The notes: generated by a model not told the origin, from the sequence alone. Shown: positions 25,369 to 34,590, counted from the stretch's first letter. The stretch is 64,000 bases of DNA from Streptomyces sp. NBC_00259 (GCF_036181745.1 NZ_CP108080.1:7443501-7507500), one strand, 5' to 3'. A program made the numbers and translations.

Positions 25369-26835
25369 TCAGACCTGGAAGACAGAGCCGACGAACTCGG
25401 TCAGCAGTCGCTCCTTGAGCCGCCCGGGCAGGGCGTCGAGCAGCACCAGGACGGGCGCCATCCGACGCGGCAGGCCCCCGTCCCCCGTGAGGCCGGCGAA
25501 GGCCACTACGGCCTCCACCTCCTCCGGCCCCAGGGTGTCGGGGTCCAGTCCGGCCGCGAGGTGTGCGAGCCCCGGGTCGACGGCTACCGGCTCCAGCGCA
25601 CGCGCCGCCTTCAGCGCGGCGGCCAGGTCGGCGAGGAGCGCGTCGACCCGGCCGTGGGTGGCGGGGGTCAGGGTGAGGTGGAGGTTCGGCGGAAGACCCT
25701 CGAAGGAGAGCTGCGGCTGGAGGTACCAGCCCCGCTCCCGCATCTCGTCGGCCAGGTGCAACAGCAGGCTCAGATCGGGTGCGCCGTCCGCGTCGAGGAG
25801 GGTGAACGAGACGAGACTCGCGCGCGGTTCACCCAGCACCCGTACGCCGTCGATGCCGCTCAGCCCCGCCAGCAGCCGGTCCGCCGCCTCCGCCACCGAC
25901 CGGGCGAGCGCGGTGTAGCCGTCCTCGCCGATGCGCTGCTGCACCGCCCACGCCTGGGCCAGCAGCCCCGCCGGTTTCGTACCCTGCACCGTCGGGTTGA
26001 CCACCGGATAGCCCGGCCAGCCCGCGTGGGCGAAGTACTGGTGGCGGCGCAGCCCGGCGTCCCGGTAGAGCACGACCGAGGCGCCCTTGTCGGCGTACCC
26101 GTACTTGTGCAGGTCCACCGAGAGCGAGGTCACCCCCGGCACCGACAGGTCGAAGGCGGGCACCTCGCGCCCCGCACGTCGCAGATACGGCAGGAACCAG
26201 CCGCCGATGCACGCGTCCACATGGCACAGCACTCCCCGCGAGGCGGCCGCGCCGGCGATCTCCGCCACCGGATCGACCACCCCGTGCGCGTACGACGGGG
26301 CGGACGCGACCACGAGAACCGTCCGCTCGGTGAGGGCCGCCGCCATCGCCGCCGCGTCGGCCCGGAACGTACCGGCGTCGACCGGGACCACCACCGTCTC
26401 CAGCCCCAGATACGCGGCCGCCTTGTGGAACGCGGCGTGTGCGGTCGACGGCAGGACGAGCTGGGGCGCCGTCACGCCGCGCACGGTGCGGGCGTGATCC
26501 CGTGCGGTCTTCACGGCCAGCAGGATCGACTCGGTCCCGCCGCTGGTGAACGTCCCCTGTGCACCGGGCGCCCCGAGCAGCGCCACCGCGGCGGCGACCA
26601 GGTCGTTCTCCAGGCGCGCGACACTGGGGAAGACGGTCATGTCCAGGCCGTTGACGGAGGCGTACTCGGTGTACGCGGCGGCGGCGAGCGCGTCGAGGCC
26701 GTCGAGGCCCGCGTCGTAGACGTAGGCGAAGGTGCGCCCGCCGCGAGTGGGCGCGTCCTGCGCGCGCAGGGTGCGCAGTTCGGCGAGGACGTCCTGGGCG
26801 GTTCGGCCCTGAGGGAGTGCGGGTTCGGTCGTCAC
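25369..26835 (-). CDS. PLP-dependent decarboxylase/aminotransferase-fold enzyme
   Basis: A 488-residue fold-type I enzyme. The pyridoxal phosphate site is seen in GTFTSGGTESILLAVKTAR (phosphate loop), HVDACIGGWFLPYLRR (Asp contacting the ring nitrogen) and SLSVDLHKYGYADKGASVVL, where the Lys of HKYGYADK forms the Schiff base. This layout matches the group II decarboxylase/sphingosine-phosphate-lyase-like branch. The substrate is unknown. The GTG start at 26835 follows AAGGA closely. The next gene on the same strand is a transporter, 84 bp upstream, so joint expression is plausible. Confidence 0.88.
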   Translation of the reverse strand: MTTEPALPQGRTAQDVLAELRTLRAQDAPTRGGRTFAYVYDAGLDGLDALAAAAYTEYASVNGLDMTVFPSVARLENDLVAAAVALLGAPGAQGTFTSGGTESILLAVKTARDHARTVRGVTAPQLVLPSTAHAAFHKAAAYLGLETVVVPVDAGTFRADAAAMAAALTERTVLVVASAPSYAHGVVDPVAEIAGAAASRGVLCHVDACIGGWFLPYLRRAGREVPAFDLSVPGVTSLSVDLHKYGYADKGASVVLYRDAGLRRHQYFAHAGWPGYPVVNPTVQGTKPAGLLAQAWAVQQRIGEDGYTALARSVAEAADRLLAGLSGIDGVRVLGEPRASLVSFTLLDADGAPDLSLLLHLADEMRERGWYLQPQLSFEGLPPNLHLTLTPATHGRVDALLADLAAALKAARALEPVAVDPGLAHLAAGLDPDTLGPEEVEAVVAFAGLTGDGGLPRRMAPVLVLLDALPGRLKERLLTEFVGSVFQV

Positions 26836-26880
26836 GGTCCTTCTCGTCCTTGGCAGGGAATCACGTGGCAGTGACTCGAC

Positions 26881-26916
26881 GGGGCAGGGGCGGGGGCGGG
26901 GGCGGGGGCGGGGGAG
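26881..26916 (+). repeat. G-run tract, potential G-quadruplex
   Basis: Six runs of four or five G separated by one or two bases lie on the plus strand between the stop of the transporter gene and the PLP enzyme gene. On the minus-strand transcript the sequence is C-rich, so any quadruplex would form in the DNA template. Confidence 0.7.
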
Positions 26917-26919
26917 GCG

Positions 26920-28341
26920 TCAGTCCGTGGTGGCGGCTTCCGGGGGCTCCTCCCGGTAGCGGTGCAGCAGCCACAGGCTCGCCACGGCGAGCAGGGCGGG
27001 GAGCAGGCTCATACCGACCGTGATGCCGGCCAGCGCCGTGTCCGGCTGCCCGACGGGGCGCGAGGCGTCCGACGAGCGGAACCCGGTCGCGGCGAGCACC
27101 AGCGCGAACACCCCGGCGCCGAGCGCGAACGCGAGGGTCTCGGCCGCCGTCCACAGTCCCGTGAACGTCGCGGCCCGCCGGCGCCCGGTGCGTACGGCGT
27201 CGGCGGCGAGCGTGTCGGCGAGCATCGTCAGTGGCAGCAACTGGAGCCCGGCGTAGGCGATTCCGACGGCGGCGACCGCCCCGTAGCAGAGGGCCGGGCC
27301 GGTCCACGGGGTGAGGAACAACGCGGCCGCCCCGGCGGTGAAGAGCAACGAGGCGCACCACTGGGCGTATTTCGTGCCGCGCGCCCGGGCCAGCCGGTTC
27401 CACACCGGCATCACCAGCACCAGCGGGCCGATCATGCAGACGAAGAGCGCAGTGACCGCGGAGGCCGATCCGACGGTGTACGTCGCGAAGTACTGAACAC
27501 CGGCCAGCATGACGCCGATCGCCAGGGCCTGGAGCGTCCACATGCCCACCAGGTACCGGAACGGCTCGTTGTCGCGGGCCGCCGCCAACTGCGCGCGCAG
27601 CGAAGGTTCGGCCTCGCTCCTCGCGACCTGTGGTGCCCGCCGGGTGAAGTGCCAGGCCCCGAGCATCCCGGCCGCGAGCAGCAGGGCCACGAGCACTCCC
27701 ATCAGGCGGTAGCCCGCCGTGCCGCCGGCGTCCCTGCCTGCGTCGGCGTGCGCGATCGCCGGTGCGAGCGCACCGGAGAGCAGGATCGCCACCCCGAGGA
27801 ACGCGACCCGCCAGCCCAGCACCCGGCCGCGCTCGGCCGCGTCCTCGGTCATCTCCGCGGGCATCGTCACGTACGGCACCTGGAAGACGGCATAGGCGGT
27901 GGCGGCCAGCAGGAACAGCACGCCCACGTACACGGCGGCGGCCGTGCCGCGCAGTGGTGGCGCGGCGAAGACCAGGGCGAAGAGCGGGGGCAGCGTGACG
28001 GCACCCGCCAGGAGGAACGGCCGCCGCGACCCTCCCTGCACCCGGCTGCGGTCGGCCGCCGCGCCGACCAGCGGATTGATCAGCACGTCCCAGGCCTTGG
28101 GCAGGAACACGGCCGCACCGGCCACGACCGCCGGAACGGCGAGCACGTTGGTCAGGTAGTAGAGCAGGATCAGCCCCGGCACCGTCCCGAACGTGCCGGT
28201 GCCCAACGACCCCAGCCCGTACCCGATCCGCACGGATCGCGGCAGCGGCGCGGCCGGGCCGCGGCGGCCGGACACGGCGGCGGGTTCGCCCGCGCCGCCG
28301 AGTGCCGCTGCGGAAGGGAGTGCGTCGGGAGCGTCGGACAT
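26920..28341 (-). CDS. MFS transporter, GPH (sugar:cation symporter) family
   Basis: A 473-residue protein with twelve predicted membrane segments. The early GYGLGSLGTGTFGTVPGLIL and FLPKAWDVLINPLVGAAADR segments are diagnostic of the GPH family; the second carries the conserved Asp implicated in cation coupling. RVQGGSRRPFLLAGA is the cytoplasmic loop. GPH symporters move sugars or glycosides with H+ or Na+. About 35 N-terminal residues before the first helix are Ala/Gly/Pro-rich. The ATG lies behind a G-rich site. Confidence 0.9.
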   Translation of the reverse strand: MSDAPDALPSAAALGGAGEPAAVSGRRGPAAPLPRSVRIGYGLGSLGTGTFGTVPGLILLYYLTNVLAVPAVVAGAAVFLPKAWDVLINPLVGAAADRSRVQGGSRRPFLLAGAVTLPPLFALVFAAPPLRGTAAAVYVGVLFLLAATAYAVFQVPYVTMPAEMTEDAAERGRVLGWRVAFLGVAILLSGALAPAIAHADAGRDAGGTAGYRLMGVLVALLLAAGMLGAWHFTRRAPQVARSEAEPSLRAQLAAARDNEPFRYLVGMWTLQALAIGVMLAGVQYFATYTVGSASAVTALFVCMIGPLVLVMPVWNRLARARGTKYAQWCASLLFTAGAAALFLTPWTGPALCYGAVAAVGIAYAGLQLLPLTMLADTLAADAVRTGRRRAATFTGLWTAAETLAFALGAGVFALVLAATGFRSSDASRPVGQPDTALAGITVGMSLLPALLAVASLWLLHRYREEPPEAATTD

Positions 28342-28439
28342 GGATCCCCCACGGCAGGTATCAGGAAGGCGCGCGCTGACGGCCGTAGGAGATCACGAAG
28401 TCCCGCCGCTGCGACAGATGTGCGGCGAATACGGAGCGC

Positions 28440-29447
28440 TCACGCAAGAGGCGTGTGACCGGCCGGCACCGCCTCGTCGGGTGCGACCGCTTCGGGCGGC
28501 TTTCCGTCGCCGAACGGCCGTCCGCCCAGCGCCGCCCGGTCGTGCGGCGTCAGCCAGTTCGACAGGTCCGGTCCCACCGGCACGATCCCGGTCGGATTGA
28601 TGTCGCGATGCACCATGTAGTAGTGCCGCTTGATGTGGTCGAAGTCGACCGTGTCACCGAACCCGGGCGTCTGGAACAGGTCCCGCGCGTACGCCCACAG
28701 CACCGGCATCTCGGACAGCTTCTGCCGGTTGCATTTGAAGTGGCCGTGGTAGACGGCGTCGAAGCGCACCAGCGTGGTGAACAGCCGCACGTCCGCCTCG
28801 GTGATCGTGTCGCCGACGAGGTAGCGGGATCCTTCGAGCCGCCGCGACAGCAGATCGAGCCGGTTGAACAGACGCTCGTACGCCGCGGCGTACGACTCCT
28901 GCGATCCGGAGAACCCGGCCCGGTACACGCCGTTGTTCACGTCCCCGTAGACCGTCTCGTTCACCGCGTCGATCTCCGGCCGCAGCGCGGGAGGGTAGAG
29001 CGCCGGCGCCCCTTCGCGGTGGTACGCCGTCCACTCCAGAGACATGTCGATGGTGATCTGCGCGTAGTCGTTGGTCACCACTTCGCCGGTCGGTACGTCG
29101 ACGATCGCAGGCACCGTGATGCCGCGGTCGTAGCCGGGATCGCGGGCGAAGTACGCCTCCTGCAGCCGCTCGACGCCGAGCACCGGGTCGCGGCCGCCCG
29201 GGTCCAGGTCGAACGTCCAGCTGCGCTGGTCGTGCGTGGGCCCGGCGATGGCCATGGGCAGGGCCTGCTCCAGCCCGAGAAGCCGCCGTACGATCACCGC
29301 CCGGCTCGCCCACGGACAGGCGCGGCTGACCACCAGACGGTAGCGGCCGGGCTCCACGGGAAAGCCGTCGCGCCCGTCGGCAGTGATCCGGGTGGTGAGG
29401 TACCGGCTGTCCCTTGCGTACTCCCCGCCGCGTTTCACGTAGCTCAC
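28440..29447 (-). CDS. glutathionyl/mycothiyl-hydroquinone reductase-like (GST omega, Xi class)
   Basis: A 335-residue protein with a thioredoxin-fold N-terminal domain carrying RACPWASRA, where Cys44 is the nucleophile of Xi-class enzymes, followed by a helical GST C-terminal domain (RLEGSRYLVGDTITEADVRL, then HYYMVHRDINPTGIVPVGP). These enzymes reduce thiol conjugates of hydroquinones. Streptomycetes make mycothiol rather than glutathione, so the physiological thiol is likely mycothiol. The GTG at 29447 gives the usual N-terminus. Confidence 0.93.
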   Translation of the reverse strand: MSYVKRGGEYARDSRYLTTRITADGRDGFPVEPGRYRLVVSRACPWASRAVIVRRLLGLEQALPMAIAGPTHDQRSWTFDLDPGGRDPVLGVERLQEAYFARDPGYDRGITVPAIVDVPTGEVVTNDYAQITIDMSLEWTAYHREGAPALYPPALRPEIDAVNETVYGDVNNGVYRAGFSGSQESYAAAYERLFNRLDLLSRRLEGSRYLVGDTITEADVRLFTTLVRFDAVYHGHFKCNRQKLSEMPVLWAYARDLFQTPGFGDTVDFDHIKRHYYMVHRDINPTGIVPVGPDLSNWLTPHDRAALGGRPFGDGKPPEAVAPDEAVPAGHTPLA

Positions 29448-29526
29448 AGCATCGCCCTACCCAGGATCGATCGGCCTACCCGGGAACCACGGCAACGAAC
29501 GCCGACAGCACGGCCGGGCCGCGGTG

Positions 29527-29742
29527 TCAGTCGGCGGCGGACCACACATCGATGCCGCCGCCGCGCCACTCCACGAAGGCCGGGTCGGCGAGATCGATCG
29601 TGTCGGGATCGAGCCCCGCCCGGCGCATGAACCCGACGATGTCTCGGGGGCTGTGCGCCTGGCCCATGACCAGGCCGTCGACGCGCACCCGCCGGGAGCC
29701 CTGGTCATCCGGTGGGTAGACGATCACGAGCCGAGGGTTCAC
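29527..29742 (-). CDS. conserved small hypothetical protein, 71 residues
   Basis: A soluble 71-residue protein starting at GTG 29742 behind GGAGGGACG. It has a beta-like start (MNPRLVIVYPPDDQGSRRVR), a helical centre (SPRDIVGFMRRAGLDP) and an acidic C-terminus ending WRGGGIDVWSAAD. The composition is protein-like and the ribosome site is good. No motif links it to a function. It lies 79 bp upstream of the GST-like gene on the same strand. Confidence 0.7.
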   Translation of the reverse strand: MNPRLVIVYPPDDQGSRRVRVDGLVMGQAHSPRDIVGFMRRAGLDPDTIDLADPAFVEWRGGGIDVWSAAD

Positions 29743-29874
29743 GCTTCAAGCGTCCCTCCGGACCCTTTGTCACGCATCCGGATGACGACCGTGAGCAGCC
29801 GGGCGGCCGAGGCTGTGCCTCGGCATGTACAGCGCCGATCTCAGGGCTGCGGGGCCGGCTCCGCACTGATGCTG

Positions 29875-29916
29875 CTCCGGTCCTGCGCCCGCCGCACGGC
29901 GGGCGCAGGACCGGAG
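29875..29916 (-). terminator. 19-bp perfect hairpin terminator
   Basis: A perfect 19-bp stem (29875-29893 with 29898-29916) with a 4-nt loop lies 40 bp after the end of the secreted ricin-type protein on the minus strand. It is the strongest hairpin noticed in the window. Confidence 0.88.
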
Positions 29917-29956
29917 AGCGGATGCGGACGGCTCCTGGGGTGGGGGCCCTGCGGTG

Positions 29957-31915
29957 TCAGTCGTCCTTGCGGCCGACCAGGGTGGGCGGGATCGGCGCGG
30001 CGGCCCGGGCCGCGTCATGACGACCGGAGCCGGAGTGTGCGGCGCGGCCGGCGACGGTGAGCGTCAGGGTCTGCTCGGCGGCGGTCCTGCCGTCACCGAC
30101 CGGGCCGCCGGTGGTGTCCGACCAGGCGCGGGTGGGCGTGGTCTCGGCGAGCCGGTCAGGGGACCCCGACATTCCGAGCACCAGCCCGCTGTAGCGGTTG
30201 ACCAGGCGGAACGTTCCCGTGGACCGGCCGTCGGCGGTCGAGTTGGCGATGACGAACCACTGCTGGCCCACAGTGGGCCCGCCCGTGGGCGCCGCGGTCA
30301 CCGTCGGCCTCGCGGCCCAGGCGCGGCCGGCGTTCTTGGTGGAGTCGACGCCGAGCAGCTCCCGGCTGTGGGCGTTGGCGATGCGGTACGAGCCGTCGCC
30401 GTTGGAGGTGAAGACCCAACGGCTGAGAGCGGAACCGTCGCCCGCGGGCCGAGAGGTGGTGGCTCGGCCGCTGCCGGTTTGCGCGAGGACGCGCCCGGTG
30501 CCGCTGCTGATGGTGTAGGCCGTTCCGGAGACGACGGGGGCGGCGGGGTGGCTGGTCCCGACGGCGGTGTTGTAGTACTCGCCGGACGTCTTGTCGGAGC
30601 ACTCCCACGAGCAGTAGCTGCGGAAGCTCTTGCCGACGATGGTGGAGCCGGTCTTGTTCACCGAGTCGAGCATCCAGCGGTACCAGGACCCCGACCGGTA
30701 GTCACCGGAGTCGCCGATGAGCTTCCACTTCTGGGTGGCGAGGTTGTCGGTGGCGTAGAAACGCTGCGGTTGAGTGGCGTCCTGCACGATCGCCTCGGGC
30801 TGGCCTATGTACAGCCCGAGATGGGCGTTGTAGGCGATGTTCATGGTCAGCAGGTCGGACTTGGCGGGCAGTGTGCCCGCGGCCTGCTGCTCGGCGACGG
30901 TGCCGGGGTTGGACGGGTGGTAGTCGTTCGCGACAGGGGTGTAGCCGGTCTGGTTGTCGGCGTCGACCGGCTCCATGTTGCTCTCGAGACCGCCGACTCC
31001 GGGTTGGGACCAGGCGCCGTCGTACCACTTCTTCCAGGAGCCGGGAGCCATCTTGGCGGACATCGGGGCGCGGGCGACGTGACCGCGGCTGCCGTCCGTC
31101 CAGCCGCCCGGGACGCCGCCCTTCGGGATCGCCCGGGAGTTGTAGTAGACGTAGAAATAGCCGGAGGCGGTGTCCACGAACAGCCGCGCATCACCGTTGC
31201 CGTAGTAGTACAGATCGTGCGGGAACGCCGCGTTGTCGTCCCGCTTCGTGCTGTAGGGCGAGGTGAGGACGTGGTCCTTGATGTTCCAGGTCCTGCCCTG
31301 GTCCTTGGAGACGGCGTAGTCGATCGCGTCGTAGTGCAGGCCGTCCCCGAAGGGGTCCGGGGTGAACTCGTTGTGGATCAGCCCGTACCAGTCGCCGGAG
31401 TCCGGATCGACCCACACGCCCATCAGGTCGCAGTAGTTCTTCTGCGAGTGGTACGAGGTGTCCGGGGCGTACGTGGACTCGCGACCGGTGGGGCTGTTGT
31501 TGCATCGCCAGGTGGTGTCGTCGTTCCGGTCCTGGGGGTTGGCGGGGTTGACCGCCTCGCTGAGACGGGCGTCCCGGGTGGCGCTGTCGAAGTCCTTGCC
31601 GCGGTAGAACGTCCACTTGCGGGGGGCGTCCGGCTCGTAGAGGGCGTGGGCGGACTGGTAGTAGAACGTGCCGTTCTTGTCGATGTAGGTGGCGGCAGGG
31701 GTGTCGTCCGGATTGGTCCACGGGCCCTTGGCCCCGATGGTGACGCTGTACGTGGGGGAGTGCGGCGACGCGGATGCGGATGCGGATGCGGACGCGGGCC
31801 GGGACGCGGATGTGGACGTTGATGCGGACGCCGGTACCGCCGCCATGGTGCCGGCCAGCACTGCGGCCGTCGCGGCGAGCGCACCGGCGGTCCTCGTTCT
31901 GCGACGAACTGCCAC
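29957..31915 (-). CDS. secreted Asp-box (sialidase-like) protein with C-terminal ricin-type lectin domain
   Basis: A 652-residue exported protein. Residues 1-30 form a signal peptide (basic VAVRRRTRT, hydrophobic core, then PASAS), followed by a Ser/Ala/Thr linker. The main domain (about 50-470) looks like a beta-propeller glycosidase, with the Asp-box SKDQGRTW and aromatic-rich strands such as DLYYYGNGDARLFVD. The last 160 residues have ricin-type repeats (YRIANAHSRELLGVDS, FRLVNRYSGLVLGMSG). It probably acts on extracellular glycans. GTG 31915 follows AGGAG. It ends at a strong terminator and lies downstream of the 32174 gene, in the ROK-regulated locus. Confidence 0.75.
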   Translation of the reverse strand: MAVRRRTRTAGALAATAAVLAGTMAAVPASASTSTSASRPASASASASASPHSPTYSVTIGAKGPWTNPDDTPAATYIDKNGTFYYQSAHALYEPDAPRKWTFYRGKDFDSATRDARLSEAVNPANPQDRNDDTTWRCNNSPTGRESTYAPDTSYHSQKNYCDLMGVWVDPDSGDWYGLIHNEFTPDPFGDGLHYDAIDYAVSKDQGRTWNIKDHVLTSPYSTKRDDNAAFPHDLYYYGNGDARLFVDTASGYFYVYYNSRAIPKGGVPGGWTDGSRGHVARAPMSAKMAPGSWKKWYDGAWSQPGVGGLESNMEPVDADNQTGYTPVANDYHPSNPGTVAEQQAAGTLPAKSDLLTMNIAYNAHLGLYIGQPEAIVQDATQPQRFYATDNLATQKWKLIGDSGDYRSGSWYRWMLDSVNKTGSTIVGKSFRSYCSWECSDKTSGEYYNTAVGTSHPAAPVVSGTAYTISSGTGRVLAQTGSGRATTSRPAGDGSALSRWVFTSNGDGSYRIANAHSRELLGVDSTKNAGRAWAARPTVTAAPTGGPTVGQQWFVIANSTADGRSTGTFRLVNRYSGLVLGMSGSPDRLAETTPTRAWSDTTGGPVGDGRTAAEQTLTLTVAGRAAHSGSGRHDAARAAAPIPPTLVGRKDD

Positions 31916-32121
31916 GGAAACTCCTCTTGTGAGTGGGCCGCCCGATGAGCGGCCTGCGGATCGATGCCCTCGGTGGCACCGCCGGGGTCCGGGCGACCCC
32001 GGGTTGCCGGGCGGCCCTCCGTCACGAGAGCCGCCCGGGCGTTCGGCGGTGCTCGGACGTCCGGATGGCCACTCGCACCGGCTGCCCAAGTCGACCGCCA
32101 CCGGCCTGCGTTCAGTGAGCG

Positions 32122-32149
32122 GTACGGCGTGTCCTTGCAGACGCCGTAC
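32122..32149 (-). terminator. hairpin after the 675-residue gene
   Basis: A 9-bp inverted repeat (32122-32130 with 32141-32149) lies 25 bp beyond the stop at 32174 on the minus strand. It may attenuate readthrough into the secreted-protein gene. Confidence 0.55.
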
Positions 32150-32173
32150 TCGACAGCCCGGCAGGCCTGCGGT

Positions 32174-34201
32174 TCACCACTCGAAGACCGCCCAGCCCCG
32201 GTGCGGCAGGGACGTCTCCAGCTCCAGCAGGCCACCGGTGGCTTCGGTGGCGGCCCGAGCCGGCTCGGCCAGCGGGGCGAGCAGGGTGGCCCGCACGTCG
32301 TCGGGAGCCGTGGGCAGGTGGATGCGCGGGTGGGCCGCATCGGCGCTGCCGTTGACCACCGCGAGCCGGTGGGCGTCGCCGGATCGCGACGCGTGCGGGA
32401 TCAGGTGGGGTGCGCCGCTCACCAGAGGCAGCCGGGGGTTCTCGCCCTCCAGGAAGCGGACCGCCGCGTGGACCAGCCGTCGGCCCTCGTCACTGCGGGC
32501 CAGTTCGGCGGGCGCCGTCGCGGCGAGTACCACCACACGTCCGCCGAGTGCGTTGACGAAGTGGCAGCGGCCGGCGCCCCAGGCGAGGCCGTCCGGCGTG
32601 TGGATTCCCGTGACGACGTGGGCGCCCGTCAGCGGTTCGAGCCGGGCGAGCGCCGGCTGGACATCGACGCTCAGGAGCGTGCCTTCGTCCGCCGACGTGT
32701 CCGCCGAGGTGTCCGCTGAGGCGTCCGCCGCCACCCGCTCGACGGCGTACGGTCCTGGCTCCACCCACTCGTCGCGGGAGACCAGTTGCCCGGCGCGCAC
32801 GCCCAGCAGTTCGGCGAATCCGCGCTGGGTGAGGACGGTCGCGGCCACGCCGTCCAGCAACAGCCCGCCACGCAGCAGGTCACGGAGCTCGTCGTCGCTG
32901 AAGGTGTGGGCAAGCCGACCGAACAGGGCCTGGACCGGGGTGGGTTGGGCGGTGACCGGGACTCCGTAGCCGAGGAGGAAGTCCGCGGTCCGTCCGGGGT
33001 GGGCCGTCAGCTCCTCCAGTTCGCCCGTCACGGTCGGCAGCCGGGCGGCGGTGTCCTGCCGCCACGGCAGTCCGACGCCGAGGGGGACGGCGTGCTCCGG
33101 GCGGCGTTCGGCCAGCCAGTCGAGCGCCGGCCGGGCGCGGCGCAGCAACCGGTCGATGCGAGGGAAGTTCTCGGCTCGCTCGGCCTGGGTGGGATGCACG
33201 TTCAGGAGCAGTGCGTCGGCCCCCGACAGCTGGGCGGTGACCATCTCCGACCACGTCTGGGTGTCCGACTTCGACCATGAGGTGTGCGGCCAGTTCTCGA
33301 TCTCGGGTTCGCAGGCCACGTGCCGCGGGCGCAGCGGGCGCTGCGCCTCCAGGGACCAGATCGCGGATGTCAGGCTGTGCGCCGGGGCGTCGGAGTAGGG
33401 CGCGAAGTGCGGCCGATGGGTCACGCGGGACCGCACCGAGAGTGCGGTGAACAGGGCGTCCCAGTCCCGTCCTTCCACGGAGTGCAGCGCAGGATGCGAG
33501 CTCATCAGCCCCAGCTGCGAGCTGCCGCCGGACCGCTCACGGACCACGTGCGCCAGGCCCTCGGCGACTTCGAGCTGAGCCGTGCGCCACACCTGCTGAA
33601 GCAGCGTCCGCCAGGGATGCGGCGGGCCGGGCGCGGTGACGGCCGCGACCACCTGGTCCCGGGTGACCGGCTCGCCCACGAGGTCGGCCAGACGCTCCAG
33701 CATCAGCGGCTCGAAGCCGCCGCCCCAGTCCAGTGGATCGTGGTTGTGGAAGCGGAAGTCGTCCTCCACCCACAGCACCCGGAAGCCCAGTCCGGCGAAG
33801 AGGCCGTAGTGCGCGTACAGCCAACTGCGCCACCGCGGGCAGGCGAAGGACGCCTGCGCGGCCGCGGACCTCCCGCTCGGCGAGACCATGGGTGTGAAGC
33901 CGAGCGCGCCGACCCGGCCCCGGTCGGCGTGCCCGACGGTGACCCAGGGATTGAGGCTGACCTCCAGGCCGGCGTCGGTCAGCACCCTGCGGGCCCGGGT
34001 CACCGCCGCGAGCCACAGGGCCTCTTCCTCGCCGGCGAGGTGACCGGTGTGCTCCTGCTCGGCCCCGAGCAGGAGCACGACTTCGTCGACCCCGTTCTCC
34101 CGGCACATCGTGGCCAGGGCGGTCGCCCGCTCGGCCACGTCGTCACCGGGGCGCAGCTGGAAACGCAGGTGATAGCGCGCGCGGCGGGCGTCCGGGCTCA
34201 C
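32174..34201 (-). CDS. large uncharacterised protein, probably carbohydrate-active (TIM-barrel-like)
   Basis: A 675-residue protein without a signal peptide. The N-terminal half alternates strands and helices as in a TIM-barrel glycosidase: VDEVVLLLGAEQEHTG, LEVSLNPWVTVGHADRG, GLGFRVLWVEDDFRFHNHDP with a cluster of acidic residues, and LGLMSSHPALHSVEGRDW. The C-terminal part has GAHVVTGIHTPDG, FVNALGGRVVVLAATAP and an Ig-like end, as in GH42-type architectures. The exact family is not recognised. GTG 34201 is preceded by GGAGG and overlaps the preceding small gene as GTGA, so the two are coupled. Cytoplasmic processing of an imported oligosaccharide is an inference from context. Confidence 0.6.
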   Translation of the reverse strand: MSPDARRARYHLRFQLRPGDDVAERATALATMCRENGVDEVVLLLGAEQEHTGHLAGEEEALWLAAVTRARRVLTDAGLEVSLNPWVTVGHADRGRVGALGFTPMVSPSGRSAAAQASFACPRWRSWLYAHYGLFAGLGFRVLWVEDDFRFHNHDPLDWGGGFEPLMLERLADLVGEPVTRDQVVAAVTAPGPPHPWRTLLQQVWRTAQLEVAEGLAHVVRERSGGSSQLGLMSSHPALHSVEGRDWDALFTALSVRSRVTHRPHFAPYSDAPAHSLTSAIWSLEAQRPLRPRHVACEPEIENWPHTSWSKSDTQTWSEMVTAQLSGADALLLNVHPTQAERAENFPRIDRLLRRARPALDWLAERRPEHAVPLGVGLPWRQDTAARLPTVTGELEELTAHPGRTADFLLGYGVPVTAQPTPVQALFGRLAHTFSDDELRDLLRGGLLLDGVAATVLTQRGFAELLGVRAGQLVSRDEWVEPGPYAVERVAADASADTSADTSADEGTLLSVDVQPALARLEPLTGAHVVTGIHTPDGLAWGAGRCHFVNALGGRVVVLAATAPAELARSDEGRRLVHAAVRFLEGENPRLPLVSGAPHLIPHASRSGDAHRLAVVNGSADAAHPRIHLPTAPDDVRATLLAPLAEPARAATEATGGLLELETSLPHRGWAVFEW

Positions 34202-34425
34202 TTGAGGCCTCCTGCGGCCGGTCCGGAGTGCCGGTCCCACAGCGGCACCGGCTTCACAGCTCTGGCGGCGAAGCTGTGCGCGCCGTCTCGGCCCGCCCTC
34301 GCGGGACACGGAGCGGCGTTCGGTCCTGCGGAGCCGGACCCGCCGTCGCCGCACGAGCACTCCGCCGCGGCCATGATCACAGGGGCGGGGGCAGGCGCCG
34401 TCACTCCCATCGGGGGCAACTTCAC
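34198..34425 (-). CDS. small Cys/Gly-containing protein coupled to the downstream gene
   Basis: A 75-residue frame from GTG 34425, with GAGGAG five to ten bases upstream, to TGA 34198-34200, overlapping the next start. It begins VKLPPMGVTAPAPAPVIMAA, contains AECSCGDGGSGSAG and ends DRHSGPAAGGLK. An in-frame ATG at 34446 sits inside an AT-rich control element. No membrane helix or known domain is visible. The cysteine/glycine core resembles a peptide precursor superficially, but no modification enzyme is adjacent. It might be a leader protein that tunes translation of the 675-residue partner. Confidence 0.5.
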   Translation of the reverse strand: MKLPPMGVTAPAPAPVIMAAAECSCGDGGSGSAGPNAAPCPARAGRDGAHSFAARAVKPVPLWDRHSGPAAGGLK

Positions 34426-34444
34426 GGGCATCTCCTCAGCCGTC

Positions 34445-34475
34445 ATTAGTTCGGCTAGAATCTAAACTTATTAGT
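34445..34475. promoter_or_regulatory. AT-rich operator/promoter element, probable ROK site
   Basis: In a very GC-rich genome this 31-bp block stands out: two ATTAGT direct repeats (34445-34450 and 34470-34475) flank a near-palindromic TAGAATCTA. ROK (NagC/Mlc) repressors bind AT-rich operators, and a ROK gene starts about 195 bp away on the other strand. Confidence 0.5.
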
Positions 34476-34509
34476 GGCGCGTCAACAGGTGGGGAGCGAG
34501 TACTTCCGG

Positions 34510-34590
34510 AACCTGCCGAGGACCGGCCGGAGCACGGGCCGGAGCATCCGCCGAGTACCGGCCGAGCACCGGCCGAGTGCTCAGGGAGCC
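34510..34590. repeat. imperfect short repeats upstream of ROK gene
   Basis: Several copies of an 11-bp motif close to ccgagcaccgg (variants with accgg, gagta and gagtg) occur in tandem and partly inverted order. They may form RNA structure in the ROK leader or be neutral repeats. Confidence 0.4.

Noticed and set aside
34198..34425. RiPP precursor peptide
   Set aside because: Cys/Gly content is suggestive, but no cyclase, dehydratase, radical-SAM or protease gene is adjacent, so I list it only as a small coupled protein.
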